64,000 bases of DNA from NCBI GenBank assembly GCA_017502125.1, contig JAFVVN010000040.1:1-64000 (forward strand), written 5' to 3'. Numbering within the stretch: position 1 is the stretch's first letter; the number at the start of each line of letters is the position of its first letter. Of the stretch, positions 25,698-35,010 are shown piece by piece. The notes beneath the pieces were generated by a model, which saw only the letters and a list, made by a program, of their open reading frames with translations, ran no database searches and was not told where the DNA came from. The DNA comes from Bacteroidales bacterium (lineage in GTDB: Bacteria; Bacteroidota; Bacteroidia; Bacteroidales; UBA932). Both the position numbers and the translations under genes were made by a program.

Positions 25698-27725
25698 TTA
25701 TTTCAGCATATTTCTGATCATATCTTCATCTGCGATATTCGGAAGAGTTACCTTCAGACCAGGTGTACGCTCCATCTCGCGCTGGATTGCATGCATTGCT
25801 CCCTCGTTACGGGCCCAGCTGCGTCGTGCGATTCCGTTGTTCACGTCCCACAGGAGCATCTCGCTGATGTGTCTGTCGGAGTCTTCGCTTCCGTCGATGA
25901 CCATTCCGAATCCTCCATTCATCACCTCGCCCCAGCCTACGCCGCCGCCGTTGTGGATGGATACCCATGTCGCTCCACGGAATCCGTCTCCTATCACGTT
26001 GTGAACGGCCATGTCTGCACAGAACTGCGATCCGTCATATATGTTTGAGGTCTCGCGGAACGGGGAGTCTGTACCGGATACATCGTGGTGGTCACGGCCG
26101 AGGACTATAGGTGCAGTGATCTCACCCTTGCGGATGGCCTCGTTGAATGCGAGGGCTATCTTTGTGCGGCCTTCGCAGTCGGCATAGAGGATACGTGCCT
26201 GCGAACCCACCACAAGGTTGTTTCTGCCAGCCTCTTCGATCCAGCGTATATTGTCCATCATCTGTCCCTGAATCTCTTCCGGTGCCTCGGCCATGATTTC
26301 GCGGAGCACTCGGGCTGCGATTGCGTCGGACTTGGCAAGGTCTTCCGGATTTTCCGACATGCAGACCCATCTGAACGGTCCGAAACCGTAGTCGAAGAAG
26401 AGTGGTCCCATGATGTCCTGCACGTACGATGGATAGCGGAACCTGCCGTCTTCCTTCAGTACGTCAGCACCAGCGCGAGATGCTTCGAGAAGGAAGGCAT
26501 TGCCATAGTCAAAGAAGTACATTCCCTTGTCAGCCAGACGGTTCACTGCAGCTGCGTGTCTGCGGAGAGACTCCTGCACGCATTCCTTGAACCTTTCCGG
26601 TTCCTCTGCCATCATGCGGTTGGACTCTTCATAGCTGTATCCCACCGGATAATATCCTCCAGCCCAAGGGTTGTGAAGCGAAGTCTGGTCCGAACCGAGG
26701 TCCACGCGTATATCCTCGTCAGCAAGCCTTTCCCACAGATCCACGACGTTGCCCTGATATGCGATTGACACCACTTCCTTGTCTTTTATAGCCTTGCGGA
26801 TGCGCGGGATGAGCTCGTCAAGGTCAGTGTGAATCTCGTCCACCCATCCCTGGCTGTGTCTCTTGTGTGCCGCATGAGGATTCACCTCGGCGCAGACGCT
26901 CACCACTCCGGAAATCACTCCGGCCTTAGGCTGGGCACCTGACATTCCTCCCAGACCTGCCGTCACGAAGAGCATACCCTTCATGTTCTCTTCAGTTCCG
27001 GCCAGTCCGCGTGCCTTGAGCTGCTTGCGGGCTGCGTTCATCACCGTGATGGTGGTTCCGTGCACGATCCCCTGAGGACCGATGTACATATATGAACCTG
27101 CTGTCATCTGACCGTACTGCGACACTCCCAGGGCGTTGAACTTCTCCCAATGGTCAGGCTTCGAATAGTTCGGAATCACCATTCCGTTGGTCACGATCAC
27201 TCGCGGAGCATCCTTATGGCTCGGAAAAAGACCGAGAGGGTGGCCTGAGTACATGACCAGGGTCTGCTCGTCTGTCATTGTGGCAAGATACTGCATCACC
27301 AGGCGGTACTGGGCCCAGTTCTGGAACACAGCTCCGTTTCCTCCGTATGTGATGAGTTCATGAGGGTGCTGTGCCACGCGATAGTCCAGATTGTTCTGGA
27401 TCATGGCCATGATTGCGGCAGCCTGCCTTGACTTCGCCGGGTACTCGTCTATCGGACGCGCATACATCTGATAGTCAGGACGGAAACGGTACATATATAT
27501 GCGTCCGTACTCCTTGAGTTCCTGAGCAAACTCTGCTGCGAGTTCCGCATGATGCTCCTGCGGGAAGTACCTGAGGGCATTCTTTATCGCCAGCACCTTC
27601 TCCTCGGCGCTGAGGATTTCCTTGCGCTTTGGCGCATGGCTTACAGTCGTGTCATATGGCTTCGGCTCCGGAAGAACAGCCGGAATGCCTGCCAATATAT
27701 CTTCGTGGAATTTATTCTGTATCAT
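25698..27725 (-). CDS. hutU: Urocanate hydratase
   Basis: A 675-residue NAD-dependent enzyme that hydrates urocanate to imidazolonepropionate, the second step of histidine breakdown. The length is that of the longer urocanase form. Recognisable segments are ELITYGGNGAVFQNWAQY, MYSGHPLGLFPSH, GGLGGMSGAQPKA (NAD site) and the C-terminal GGGVGWGEVMNGGFGMVIDG. It follows ftcD after a 104-base gap that holds a weak inverted repeat (AAATCGC / GCGATTT, 27756-27787) and no other feature I can support. Confidence 0.97.
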   Translation of the reverse strand: MIQNKFHEDILAGIPAVLPEPKPYDTTVSHAPKRKEILSAEEKVLAIKNALRYFPQEHHAELAAEFAQELKEYGRIYMYRFRPDYQMYARPIDEYPAKSRQAAAIMAMIQNNLDYRVAQHPHELITYGGNGAVFQNWAQYRLVMQYLATMTDEQTLVMYSGHPLGLFPSHKDAPRVIVTNGMVIPNYSKPDHWEKFNALGVSQYGQMTAGSYMYIGPQGIVHGTTITVMNAARKQLKARGLAGTEENMKGMLFVTAGLGGMSGAQPKAGVISGVVSVCAEVNPHAAHKRHSQGWVDEIHTDLDELIPRIRKAIKDKEVVSIAYQGNVVDLWERLADEDIRVDLGSDQTSLHNPWAGGYYPVGYSYEESNRMMAEEPERFKECVQESLRRHAAAVNRLADKGMYFFDYGNAFLLEASRAGADVLKEDGRFRYPSYVQDIMGPLFFDYGFGPFRWVCMSENPEDLAKSDAIAARVLREIMAEAPEEIQGQMMDNIRWIEEAGRNNLVVGSQARILYADCEGRTKIALAFNEAIRKGEITAPIVLGRDHHDVSGTDSPFRETSNIYDGSQFCADMAVHNVIGDGFRGATWVSIHNGGGVGWGEVMNGGFGMVIDGSEDSDRHISEMLLWDVNNGIARRSWARNEGAMHAIQREMERTPGLKVTLPNIADEDMIRNMLK

Positions 27726-27829
27726 CTAAATACTTTATTATCAGTGCTTTAACCCAAATCGCCTGCGCCATTTGCCTCATGCGATTTAGCGTAAGTTGTT
27801 GAGAGTCAATGCGATGGTTGAACTGCTTG

Positions 27830-29533
27830 TCAGATCTTACCGTTTACTGTCTCCAGAATTTCGGCCTCTTCAGCGATGGCCTGAGCTGCGATTTCAGCGG
27901 CCTCAGCGCAGAGACGGTCTGCGGCAGCACGGTCAGCGAGTCCGGCAGCGTTGATGCGGACATTCAGCTGCGCTCCGAGAACTGCCGAGCGTGCTGCAAG
28001 CGCACCCACTCCGGCATCAGACACAGATGCAGGATTGCCCTCCGCAGCCATGGCCTTCACGATAGGGAAGACCTCGAGTGCTGTCTTCATGGTCTTCAAC
28101 GGCACCTCTGTCGCATATAAGGTTGCTGCCTCAAGTGCCGCAGCACGTGCAGCCTTCTCTTCATCCGAGCCTTTAGGCATTCCGATGGCGGCCATGATCC
28201 TGTCGAATGCCGCTGTGTCCTCGTCAACCAGTGCAAGGAGTCTGTGCATCACCTCCTGACCCTTGTCAGCCCAGTCTGAGAATTCCTTCCAGCGTGCATC
28301 CCATCCTGCCTTGTGGGATGAAAGGTTTGCCACCATGGTGCCAAGTGCAGCTCCGAGAGCTCCCATATATGCAGAAATCGATCCGCCACCTGGTGCAGGT
28401 GACTCTGATGCTGTCTCATATGCAAAGCCCTTGCATGTCATACGCACAAGCCTTTCGCGGGCTGCTGTCTCTGCTGGGTCCTCGATAAGGAACTCCACCA
28501 CTTTTTCGCGTGGATTGAACGGCTTGAGGTCGTCCAGTCCCATGGACTTCACTGCAATCTTCATGATCTCCTCTTCAGAGATACCTGTAGAACGCTGCTG
28601 CTTCTCAAGGAAATAGCGGCCGGCTTCGATCAGTGTGCGCTTAGGGACAAGTCCCACGATTTCTGTTCCGGTCACACGGAGTCCACGCGCTGCAGCTGCC
28701 CTGCATACTTCGTCAAATGCCACGTGAAGTGGGGTGGTGTTGATATCGGTTATGTTCATCGACACCTGAGCTATGCCGTATTCGTCTATGAACCAGCCGA
28801 TTGCCTTGCATCCTTTGAGAGTGCCCGGAATCATCACGGTCTTGCCGTCGGAGTCCTTGACTATCTTTCCGGTGATAGGGTTGCCCTCTCTCTTGGGACG
28901 TCCCTTCTCACGAACGTCGAAGGCGATGGCATTGGCGCGGCGTGTCGATGTCGTATTCAGATTATAATTGACTGCAATAAGAAAATCGCGTGCTCCCACA
29001 TTGGTGGCTCCGGCCTGTGCTGCACGTTCTGTGTAGTGGCCCGGACCGAAATCAGGCTGACGCTCAGGGTCAGTCATCTTCTCGGGAAGCGCCTCGTACT
29101 CTCCGGCACGGCATACGGCCAGGTTCTTGCGCTCCGGCTTCTGTGCGGCTGCCTCGTAGCAGTAGCATGGGATCTCAAGCTCGTCATATATCCTTTCTGC
29201 AAGCGAGCGAGCCATATCGGCGCACTCCTGAAGTGTCACTCCGGATATAGGAATGAGCGGAAGCACGTCTGTGGCTCCGGAACGTGGGTGAGCACCATGA
29301 TGCTGACGCATGTCTATAAGCTCTCCAGCCTTCTTCACTCCCTGGAACGCAGCCTCCACCACAGCCTCAGGACTTCCGACGAAAGTCACTACAGTGCGGT
29401 TTGTCGCTTCTCCCGGATCTACGTCAAGCACTTTCACTCCACCGGATTTTTCTATGGATGCCACGATTGCATCGATGATTTCCCTGTTGCGGCCCTCACT
29501 GAAATTAGGCACGCACTCGATGATTCTTTCCAT
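27830..29533 (-). CDS. ftcD: Bifunctional glutamate formimidoyltransferase / formimidoyl-THF cyclodeaminase
   Basis: A 567-residue fusion protein. The N-terminal part (about 1-330, starting MERIIECVPNFSEGRN) transfers the formimino group from formiminoglutamate to tetrahydrofolate and releases glutamate; RQHHGAHPRSGATDV holds the active-site histidine region. The C-terminal part (about 350-567, with PAPGGGSISAYMGALGAALG) deaminates the product to methenyl-THF. The fused form is typical of Bacteroidota and animals. It starts 21 bases after the upstream metallophosphatase gene and precedes hutU, so histidine catabolism here is partly linked to that operon. Confidence 0.96.
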   Translation of the reverse strand: MERIIECVPNFSEGRNREIIDAIVASIEKSGGVKVLDVDPGEATNRTVVTFVGSPEAVVEAAFQGVKKAGELIDMRQHHGAHPRSGATDVLPLIPISGVTLQECADMARSLAERIYDELEIPCYCYEAAAQKPERKNLAVCRAGEYEALPEKMTDPERQPDFGPGHYTERAAQAGATNVGARDFLIAVNYNLNTTSTRRANAIAFDVREKGRPKREGNPITGKIVKDSDGKTVMIPGTLKGCKAIGWFIDEYGIAQVSMNITDINTTPLHVAFDEVCRAAAARGLRVTGTEIVGLVPKRTLIEAGRYFLEKQQRSTGISEEEIMKIAVKSMGLDDLKPFNPREKVVEFLIEDPAETAARERLVRMTCKGFAYETASESPAPGGGSISAYMGALGAALGTMVANLSSHKAGWDARWKEFSDWADKGQEVMHRLLALVDEDTAAFDRIMAAIGMPKGSDEEKAARAAALEAATLYATEVPLKTMKTALEVFPIVKAMAAEGNPASVSDAGVGALAARSAVLGAQLNVRINAAGLADRAAADRLCAEAAEIAAQAIAEEAEILETVNGKI

Positions 29534-29554
29534 ATAGGTTATATGTTTTTATGA

Positions 29555-31237
29555 TTATTCCACAATGATTCTGTCGTCCAGAGGACCGTCGATATATCCA
29601 TCGTTCCGGGATGCTATGTACTTGTAGTACTCTCCGAACAGGTCTCTGACAAACTCCGGACAGTCCCTTCTGCTTATCGGATTTCCTAAACCATATCTTC
29701 CAAGATTTGCGAGATAGTCGATTGTTACGATTGTATACGTCTGATTGTCATTGATCTGCTTTCCGTTAATGGTTACAGATATAATGCTGTCGTCACGGAT
29801 TACCATCTTTATATCTCCTCCGACAGGCAGGCTGCCGCCTGCCACGGAACCGAATAACTCATACAGGTCACTTCCCTTGACTTCAAGTATGGACACGACA
29901 TTGTCAAACGGATAGACTGCATATACATCTCCCAAGGTGACATCTCCCTTATCTATGTTTGCCCTGATTCCTCCGGAATTATAGATACTGATGTCTGCGT
30001 CTACATCATAAAATTCCTTGGCTATCCATATGAGCCCGTCTGCCGTGAGATTGCCCAGACGGCTCTGTCGGTTTTTGTTTGTATTGCGGACGATATCGTA
30101 TTTACTATATCCTAATTTGACATTTGTCTTTGCCTTCACCTCAGCAGCATATGCGTCGATAATGTCTGAAAATGCGGGATCCACTCTGTCGTCAAGACGT
30201 GAATCCACCGGGATGAGTCTGTATTCAAAGGCCGGTTTCCCGTTGTCATCCAGCTTGATTCTGCAATACCCAAGGTTCAGGCCTCTGCTTCCGGTCTGGA
30301 CAACGGGAACGAGGTCTCCGTCTGCACTGCTGATGTAGTCTGCCTGTCGGAGAACAGTGTGGGAATGGCCTCCGATAATCATGTCTATATGTTTGGTATT
30401 CATTGCAATACCTCTGTCATAGTAATATGCGTCGCTGCCGGCTCCATAGCCAAGATGTGAAATCGCTATGACCATATCTGCACCCTGATCACGCAGCTGT
30501 TCTGCATAGGTGTCAGCGACATTGACGGCATCCTGCCATATGACTCCTTCGCATGCCTTCGGGTCCACAAGGTTCAGAAGACGGACGTTCAGACCTATGA
30601 AGCCGATCTTCAGTGCTCCGGCATCAAGAATCTTCGAAGGGACAACGTAGCTGGCCAGGTCTGTGTCGCTGAAATCATAATTTGATGCCACAACCGGCAC
30701 TTTGCTCATGGCAAACATTTCTCCCAGTCCGGTCATCTTCTTGTCGAACTCGTGGTTTCCGATGGTACGAATGTCGTAGCCCAGCACATCCAGCATCTGC
30801 ATCTCGACCACTCCGTTCAGGAGACTGAAATAGTCCGATCCCTGAACGAGGTCTCCCGCATCGGCAAGCAGGACAACAGGTTCAGCAGTCCTTACGCTGT
30901 CAATAAGTGCCTCCAGTCTCAGGACTCCTCCCAGGTCATCAGCGGTGGGCTCGATCTGGCTATGGAAGTCATTTGTGAAGAGCATCACGAACTCGGTGTT
31001 CTGTGGCCCAGGCTTCTCATCCTCCACCTTGTCCTCTTCCTTGTCTTCCTCCTCCGGTTTCTCGTCTTTGTTATCGTCTTTGTTCCCGTCATTTAATCCT
31101 GGCAGGAGTTCTTCCATAAACTGTGTCAGGTCACACGATGAAAGCGCAACTCCGGCGCATGCAAGCATGACGGCGAGGCATATGTGTCTAAGTGTCTTCA
31201 TAAACTCCAAAGTTATATAAATTTTGTTCAATTTCAT
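29555..31237 (-). CDS. 5'-nucleotidase/UshA-type metallophosphatase lipoprotein
   Basis: A 560-residue exported hydrolase. Motifs of the calcineurin-like domain are FTNDFHSQIEPT, GNHEFDKK and GGHSHTVLR; the C-terminal nucleotide-binding domain has SIYNSGGIRANIDKGDV. The lipobox is LSSC. After it a linker of mainly Asp, Glu and Lys (about residues 50-76) spaces the enzyme from the membrane. The ATG at 31237 overlaps the stop of the radical SAM gene (ATGA); a second ATG 12 codons on (31201) gives a shorter signal peptide and is preceded by TAACTTTG, so an internal promoter and start are possible. The substrate could be nucleotides or other phosphate esters. Confidence 0.88.
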   Translation of the reverse strand: MKLNKIYITLEFMKTLRHICLAVMLACAGVALSSCDLTQFMEELLPGLNDGNKDDNKDEKPEEEDKEEDKVEDEKPGPQNTEFVMLFTNDFHSQIEPTADDLGGVLRLEALIDSVRTAEPVVLLADAGDLVQGSDYFSLLNGVVEMQMLDVLGYDIRTIGNHEFDKKMTGLGEMFAMSKVPVVASNYDFSDTDLASYVVPSKILDAGALKIGFIGLNVRLLNLVDPKACEGVIWQDAVNVADTYAEQLRDQGADMVIAISHLGYGAGSDAYYYDRGIAMNTKHIDMIIGGHSHTVLRQADYISSADGDLVPVVQTGSRGLNLGYCRIKLDDNGKPAFEYRLIPVDSRLDDRVDPAFSDIIDAYAAEVKAKTNVKLGYSKYDIVRNTNKNRQSRLGNLTADGLIWIAKEFYDVDADISIYNSGGIRANIDKGDVTLGDVYAVYPFDNVVSILEVKGSDLYELFGSVAGGSLPVGGDIKMVIRDDSIISVTINGKQINDNQTYTIVTIDYLANLGRYGLGNPISRRDCPEFVRDLFGEYYKYIASRNDGYIDGPLDDRIIVE

Positions 31238-32469
31238 AGACCTTCACTCATAATCAGGTATGGAGGTTTCTGTTGCAGAATGAGCTCCCTCATCTTTTTC
31301 ATATAAGGAGCAGAATGGGCATGGAACATTTCATAGCCGCGGCACAGGGCGTTGAGCCCTTCCTGTCCGTCGTCTGTGACGGAAAATCTGTGCTTGGGGC
31401 ACTCTCCGTTGCACAGACGCACCCATTGGCAGCTGAGGCATTTCACCGGAAGGGAGTTCCTCTTTGAGATGCCGAAACGGATCATCTCTGCGGAGGTGAG
31501 CATCTCCTTCAGGGACTTTTCCCGGATGTTTCCCAGCTTGAACTCCGGATATACGAAATGGTCGCACATATAGACATCTCCGTTATGCTCGATGACTGCA
31601 TTCCCTCCGCAGGTTTCGGCATATGCACACGTTCCCGGCTGCACTCCGCACCACCCGGCCAGAGCTGCATCGAAGTGACCGACGAAATACTTTCCTACGT
31701 CATGCCGGATCCACTGGTCGAACATGTCGCACATGAACTGTCCGAAGCCGATGGCCGAGACAGACCACGGTGCTGTTTCCGAACCAGGCGTTCCTGGAGG
31801 GACTATCCTGCCGTCCTTGACATGTTCAAGCACAGGCATGAACTGCATGTAACGGCTTCCGATGGACTTGAGGAACTCATACACCAGGGCCCCTTTCCCT
31901 TCGGAGGCCTTGTTTATGGTGGTCATGGTGTTGAATTCGGCTCCGGCCTCCTGCAAGACGGCTATTCCGCGAAGAACCTTATCCAGTGTGGGGCCACCGC
32001 GTCTGTCCCTTCTGAATCTGTCATGGATTTCTGCCGGACCGTCGACAGATATGCCGGTGAGGAAATTTCCATCCCTCAAGATGGCCGCCCACTCACTGTC
32101 CAGAAGGATTCCGTTGGTCTGCATGGTGTTGTGGATGATCTTGCCGTCAGCATATCTGCGTTCGAATTCCAACACCTTCCTGAAGAAGTCCTTGCCGAGC
32201 ACGAGCGGTTCCCCTCCGTGCCAGTTGAAGGTGACTTCGGGAGTCTCGCAGGTCTCAATATATTTCCGGATGACCGTCTCAAGCATATCGATGCTCATGA
32301 CAGGCTCCCTGCCGGAATATATTTCAGCCTTGTCGAGATAATAGCAGTAGCTGCAGCCGAGATTGCAAAGCGAACCGGCCGGCTTTATCATCAGATTGAA
32401 GGACAGGGGCCCTGCCAGCCGCTCGGCGTCTGACAGAGTCAGAGTGTCTTTGTGATCTCTCAGGGACAT
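31234..32469 (-). CDS. Anaerobic sulfatase-maturating enzyme (radical SAM/SPASM)
   Basis: A 411-residue cytoplasmic enzyme that oxidises the active-site Cys or Ser of sulfatases to formylglycine. The radical SAM cluster motif CNLGCSYC has Cys35, Cys39 and Cys42, and the SPASM region near the C-terminus has cysteines in GTCAYAETCGGN, YMCDHF and KCLSCQWVRLCNGECPKH. This fits the anSME family in length and motif order. It is divergent from the PL21 lyase gene and close to two serine-type sulfatase genes, which would need it for activity before export. Confidence 0.92.
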   Translation of the reverse strand: MSLRDHKDTLTLSDAERLAGPLSFNLMIKPAGSLCNLGCSYCYYLDKAEIYSGREPVMSIDMLETVIRKYIETCETPEVTFNWHGGEPLVLGKDFFRKVLEFERRYADGKIIHNTMQTNGILLDSEWAAILRDGNFLTGISVDGPAEIHDRFRRDRRGGPTLDKVLRGIAVLQEAGAEFNTMTTINKASEGKGALVYEFLKSIGSRYMQFMPVLEHVKDGRIVPPGTPGSETAPWSVSAIGFGQFMCDMFDQWIRHDVGKYFVGHFDAALAGWCGVQPGTCAYAETCGGNAVIEHNGDVYMCDHFVYPEFKLGNIREKSLKEMLTSAEMIRFGISKRNSLPVKCLSCQWVRLCNGECPKHRFSVTDDGQEGLNALCRGYEMFHAHSAPYMKKMRELILQQKPPYLIMSEGL

Positions 32470-32535
32470 GGGTTGATGTTGTCAAAAACAGAATAAAGGT
32501 AGTGTTTTTATGGTTAACGACAAAATCAAAATGTA

Positions 32536-32600
32536 TGGACAAATTTGATATAATTTGAAACAAGATGTGCGGGAACGGCTGAGGTTTATATCTATCTTCG
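32536..32600 (+). promoter_or_regulatory. Control region of the PL21 lyase gene with a TGGACAAA site
   Basis: TGGACAAA at 32536-32543 matches sites before the other heparin-locus genes. A degenerate -7 box, TATCTTCG (32593-32600), lies 19 bases before the ATG. The intergenic region is shared with the divergent anSME gene, for which no clear promoter was found. Confidence 0.45.
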
Positions 32601-32619
32601 TGCATTATATATTACGGAT

Positions 32620-34971
32620 ATGAAAAGATTTATATTGCTTGCAGCGGCTGTCCTTATTTCGGCAGTCACATCAGCACAGGAAAGAAAACAGGACCAGGTG
32701 GTGTGGAAGGAAATGAACGGAGTCACTGTTCCGCTTCCTCCGACCGAGCATCCGAGGTTGTTTGTCCGCTCCTGGGAGATACCTGCCCTTAAGGAGAAAA
32801 TGGAGCATGCGGAAGGAAAGAAGATATTGAAGAAGCTCCGCAAAGCCTCAGTGCCGAGAACTGCTGAGGAGGAAGCTGAGGAAAAGGACCGCGGTTTCAG
32901 ATATTATGCAAAAATGCGTGGAGTGACCTCTCAGGTTCAATTGCAGGCGTTGGAGTATCTGGTCAATGGAGACGAGTCTCAGGCACGTGCGGCCATCACC
33001 TCCATGCTGGACACGCTCAAGAAGACGAATTTCGGAACAAAGAATGACCTTTCCCGTGCGAGTGGAACGATGATGATGATAGGTGGAATGGTATATGACT
33101 GGTGCTATGACAAGATGACCGCTCAGGAGCGTGAGGAATATGTGAAGGAGTTCGTGCGTATTGCGGAAACAATGGAATGCCATTACCCTCCGAAAAGGAC
33201 GGAACCGATCGCCGGACATTCATCGGAATGGATGATTCTCAGGGATATGCTTTCTTGCGGCATTGCCATATACGACGAATATCCGGACATGTACAACCAT
33301 GTCATCCAGATGCTTTATGAAGACTATATCCCTGTCAGGAATTATACTTATAAAGGCATGAATTATCATCAGGGCAGCGGATATATAACGGTAAGATTTA
33401 CCAATGACCTCAACTCCCTGTGGATACTGGACAAGATGGGTGCAGGTGCCATATATGACCCGTCGCAGCAGTATGTCATGTATGATCTGATCTATCGCAG
33501 GCGTCCGGACGGACAGATGATGCCGGCAGGTGATGTCAATCCTGCCCGCAGGGACAAGCCTCAGAACTATTCGATGCCGGCCATGCTTGCAGCCAGCTAT
33601 TATGACGATCCTTATCTGGCCTATGAGTATGACAGAAAGCCGAATGTGGAGACACATATGCTCATGCTGGAGCTGTTGTGGAGAGATTTTGACCTCAAGG
33701 GCAAGGCTCCGGACGATCTTCCGCTTACACGCTACAGCGGCACTCCGTTCGGATGGATGATAGCCAGGACAGGCTGGGGAGCTAACAGCGTCGTTGCGGA
33801 GATGAAGGTGAACGAGCAGTTCTACGGCAACCATCAGCATATGGACGGAGGAGCCTTCCAGATATATTACAGAGGACCTCTTGCCATTGATTCCGGTTCG
33901 TATCAGGGCTCTGCAGGAGGCTATAACAGCCCTCATAACAAGAACTATTTCAAGAGGACCATTGCACATAACTCCCTTCTCATATATGATCCGTCCGAAA
34001 AATTCGCATGCTGGAACTATGGAGGTGGAGACAAGACGGAGTTTGCTGCCAACGACGGCGGACAGAGGATGCCGGGGGACAGATGGGACACATGCCGCAG
34101 CTTCAAGGACCTTCTGAGTGAGAGTTATACGGTAGGCAGGACGCTGGCTCACGAATATGGTCCGGATCAGCACACTCCGGAATATTCATATCTGAAAGGT
34201 GACATCACGAAGGCATACACCGGAAAGGTGGATGACGTACGTCGTTCGTTTGTGTTCCTTAATCTTGAACCGGAGGGGAATGCGGACAGGAATCCGGAAG
34301 GTACGGTGACAGATGTGCCGGCTGTGCTTATGGTGTATGACCATGTGGTGTCTGCCGATCCTTCATTCAGGAAATACTGGCTTCTGCACAGCATAGAGGA
34401 GCCTCAGACCGGAAAGGACGGGTTTACGGTGTCGAGGACAAAGGACGGTGACAGCGGAAAGCTTCATTGCAGCGTTCTGCTGCCGGAATCTGCCGGTATA
34501 GACAAGGTGGGAGGCCCCGGCAAGGAGTTTTGGGTGTTCGGAAATAACTATCCGAATGCAGCTACCACCAGACCTGATCCATGCAATGAAAGGGGAGCGT
34601 GGAGAGTCGAGGTGACTCCGGGAAAGGAATCGAAGGAGGATTGTTTCTTCAATGTGATCCAGGTCGCAGACAATTCCGTGGGGAAGATGTTGCCTGTAAG
34701 GAGAATAGATGCAGACAAGGTCGTAGGCGCAGCCGTCTCCGACAGAGTGGTCATGTTCAGCCGTGACAGCCGTCAGCTTTCCGATTCCTTCTCTTTCGAG
34801 ATTCCGAAGGCGGCCGGCAAGCAGGTGAAGATTCTTTTGACAGACCTTGCAGAGGGCTCATGGAATATCATCAAGGATGGAAAGGCTTTCAAACGTAATG
34901 TTACGGTAAATCCTGATACCGGCACAATTTATTTTACCGGTTCTCCTGGAAGATATACTGTTGAGAGATAA
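32620..34971 (+). CDS. Heparinase II-like lyase (PL21 family)
   Basis: A 783-residue exported lyase with a signal peptide (MKRFILLAAAVLISAVTSA). It has the helical toroid N-terminal half and the beta-sandwich half of heparinase II, whose Pedobacter enzyme is about 770 residues. Likely catalytic residues are His200 (AGHSSEW), Tyr255 (GSGYITVR) and His405/His407 in FYGNHQHMDGGAFQIYYRG, the strongest family signature. Heparinase II cuts both heparin and heparan sulfate by beta-elimination. It is transcribed away from anSME and toward the end of the large heparin operon, from which a perfect terminator separates it. Confidence 0.9.
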   Translation: MKRFILLAAAVLISAVTSAQERKQDQVVWKEMNGVTVPLPPTEHPRLFVRSWEIPALKEKMEHAEGKKILKKLRKASVPRTAEEEAEEKDRGFRYYAKMRGVTSQVQLQALEYLVNGDESQARAAITSMLDTLKKTNFGTKNDLSRASGTMMMIGGMVYDWCYDKMTAQEREEYVKEFVRIAETMECHYPPKRTEPIAGHSSEWMILRDMLSCGIAIYDEYPDMYNHVIQMLYEDYIPVRNYTYKGMNYHQGSGYITVRFTNDLNSLWILDKMGAGAIYDPSQQYVMYDLIYRRRPDGQMMPAGDVNPARRDKPQNYSMPAMLAASYYDDPYLAYEYDRKPNVETHMLMLELLWRDFDLKGKAPDDLPLTRYSGTPFGWMIARTGWGANSVVAEMKVNEQFYGNHQHMDGGAFQIYYRGPLAIDSGSYQGSAGGYNSPHNKNYFKRTIAHNSLLIYDPSEKFACWNYGGGDKTEFAANDGGQRMPGDRWDTCRSFKDLLSESYTVGRTLAHEYGPDQHTPEYSYLKGDITKAYTGKVDDVRRSFVFLNLEPEGNADRNPEGTVTDVPAVLMVYDHVVSADPSFRKYWLLHSIEEPQTGKDGFTVSRTKDGDSGKLHCSVLLPESAGIDKVGGPGKEFWVFGNNYPNAATTRPDPCNERGAWRVEVTPGKESKEDCFFNVIQVADNSVGKMLPVRRIDADKVVGAAVSDRVVMFSRDSRQLSDSFSFEIPKAAGKQVKILLTDLAEGSWNIIKDGKAFKRNVTVNPDTGTIYFTGSPGRYTVER

Positions 34972-34972
34972 C

Positions 34973-35009
34973 GAAATACCGTTCCGGCAGAATGCGGGAA
35001 CGGTATTTC
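34973..35009. terminator. Bidirectional terminator hairpin
   Basis: GAAATACCGTTCC / GGAACGGTATTTC, a perfect 13-base stem with an 11-base loop, between the convergent PL21 and sulfatase genes. The A-rich and T-rich ends suit both directions. Confidence 0.9.
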
Positions 35010-35010
35010 A

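Noticed and set aside
27756-27787. Inverted repeat AAATCGC / GCGATTT between ftcD and hutU
   Set aside because: The stem is 7 AT-rich base pairs with an 18-base loop and no T run, which is too weak to call a terminator or riboswitch.
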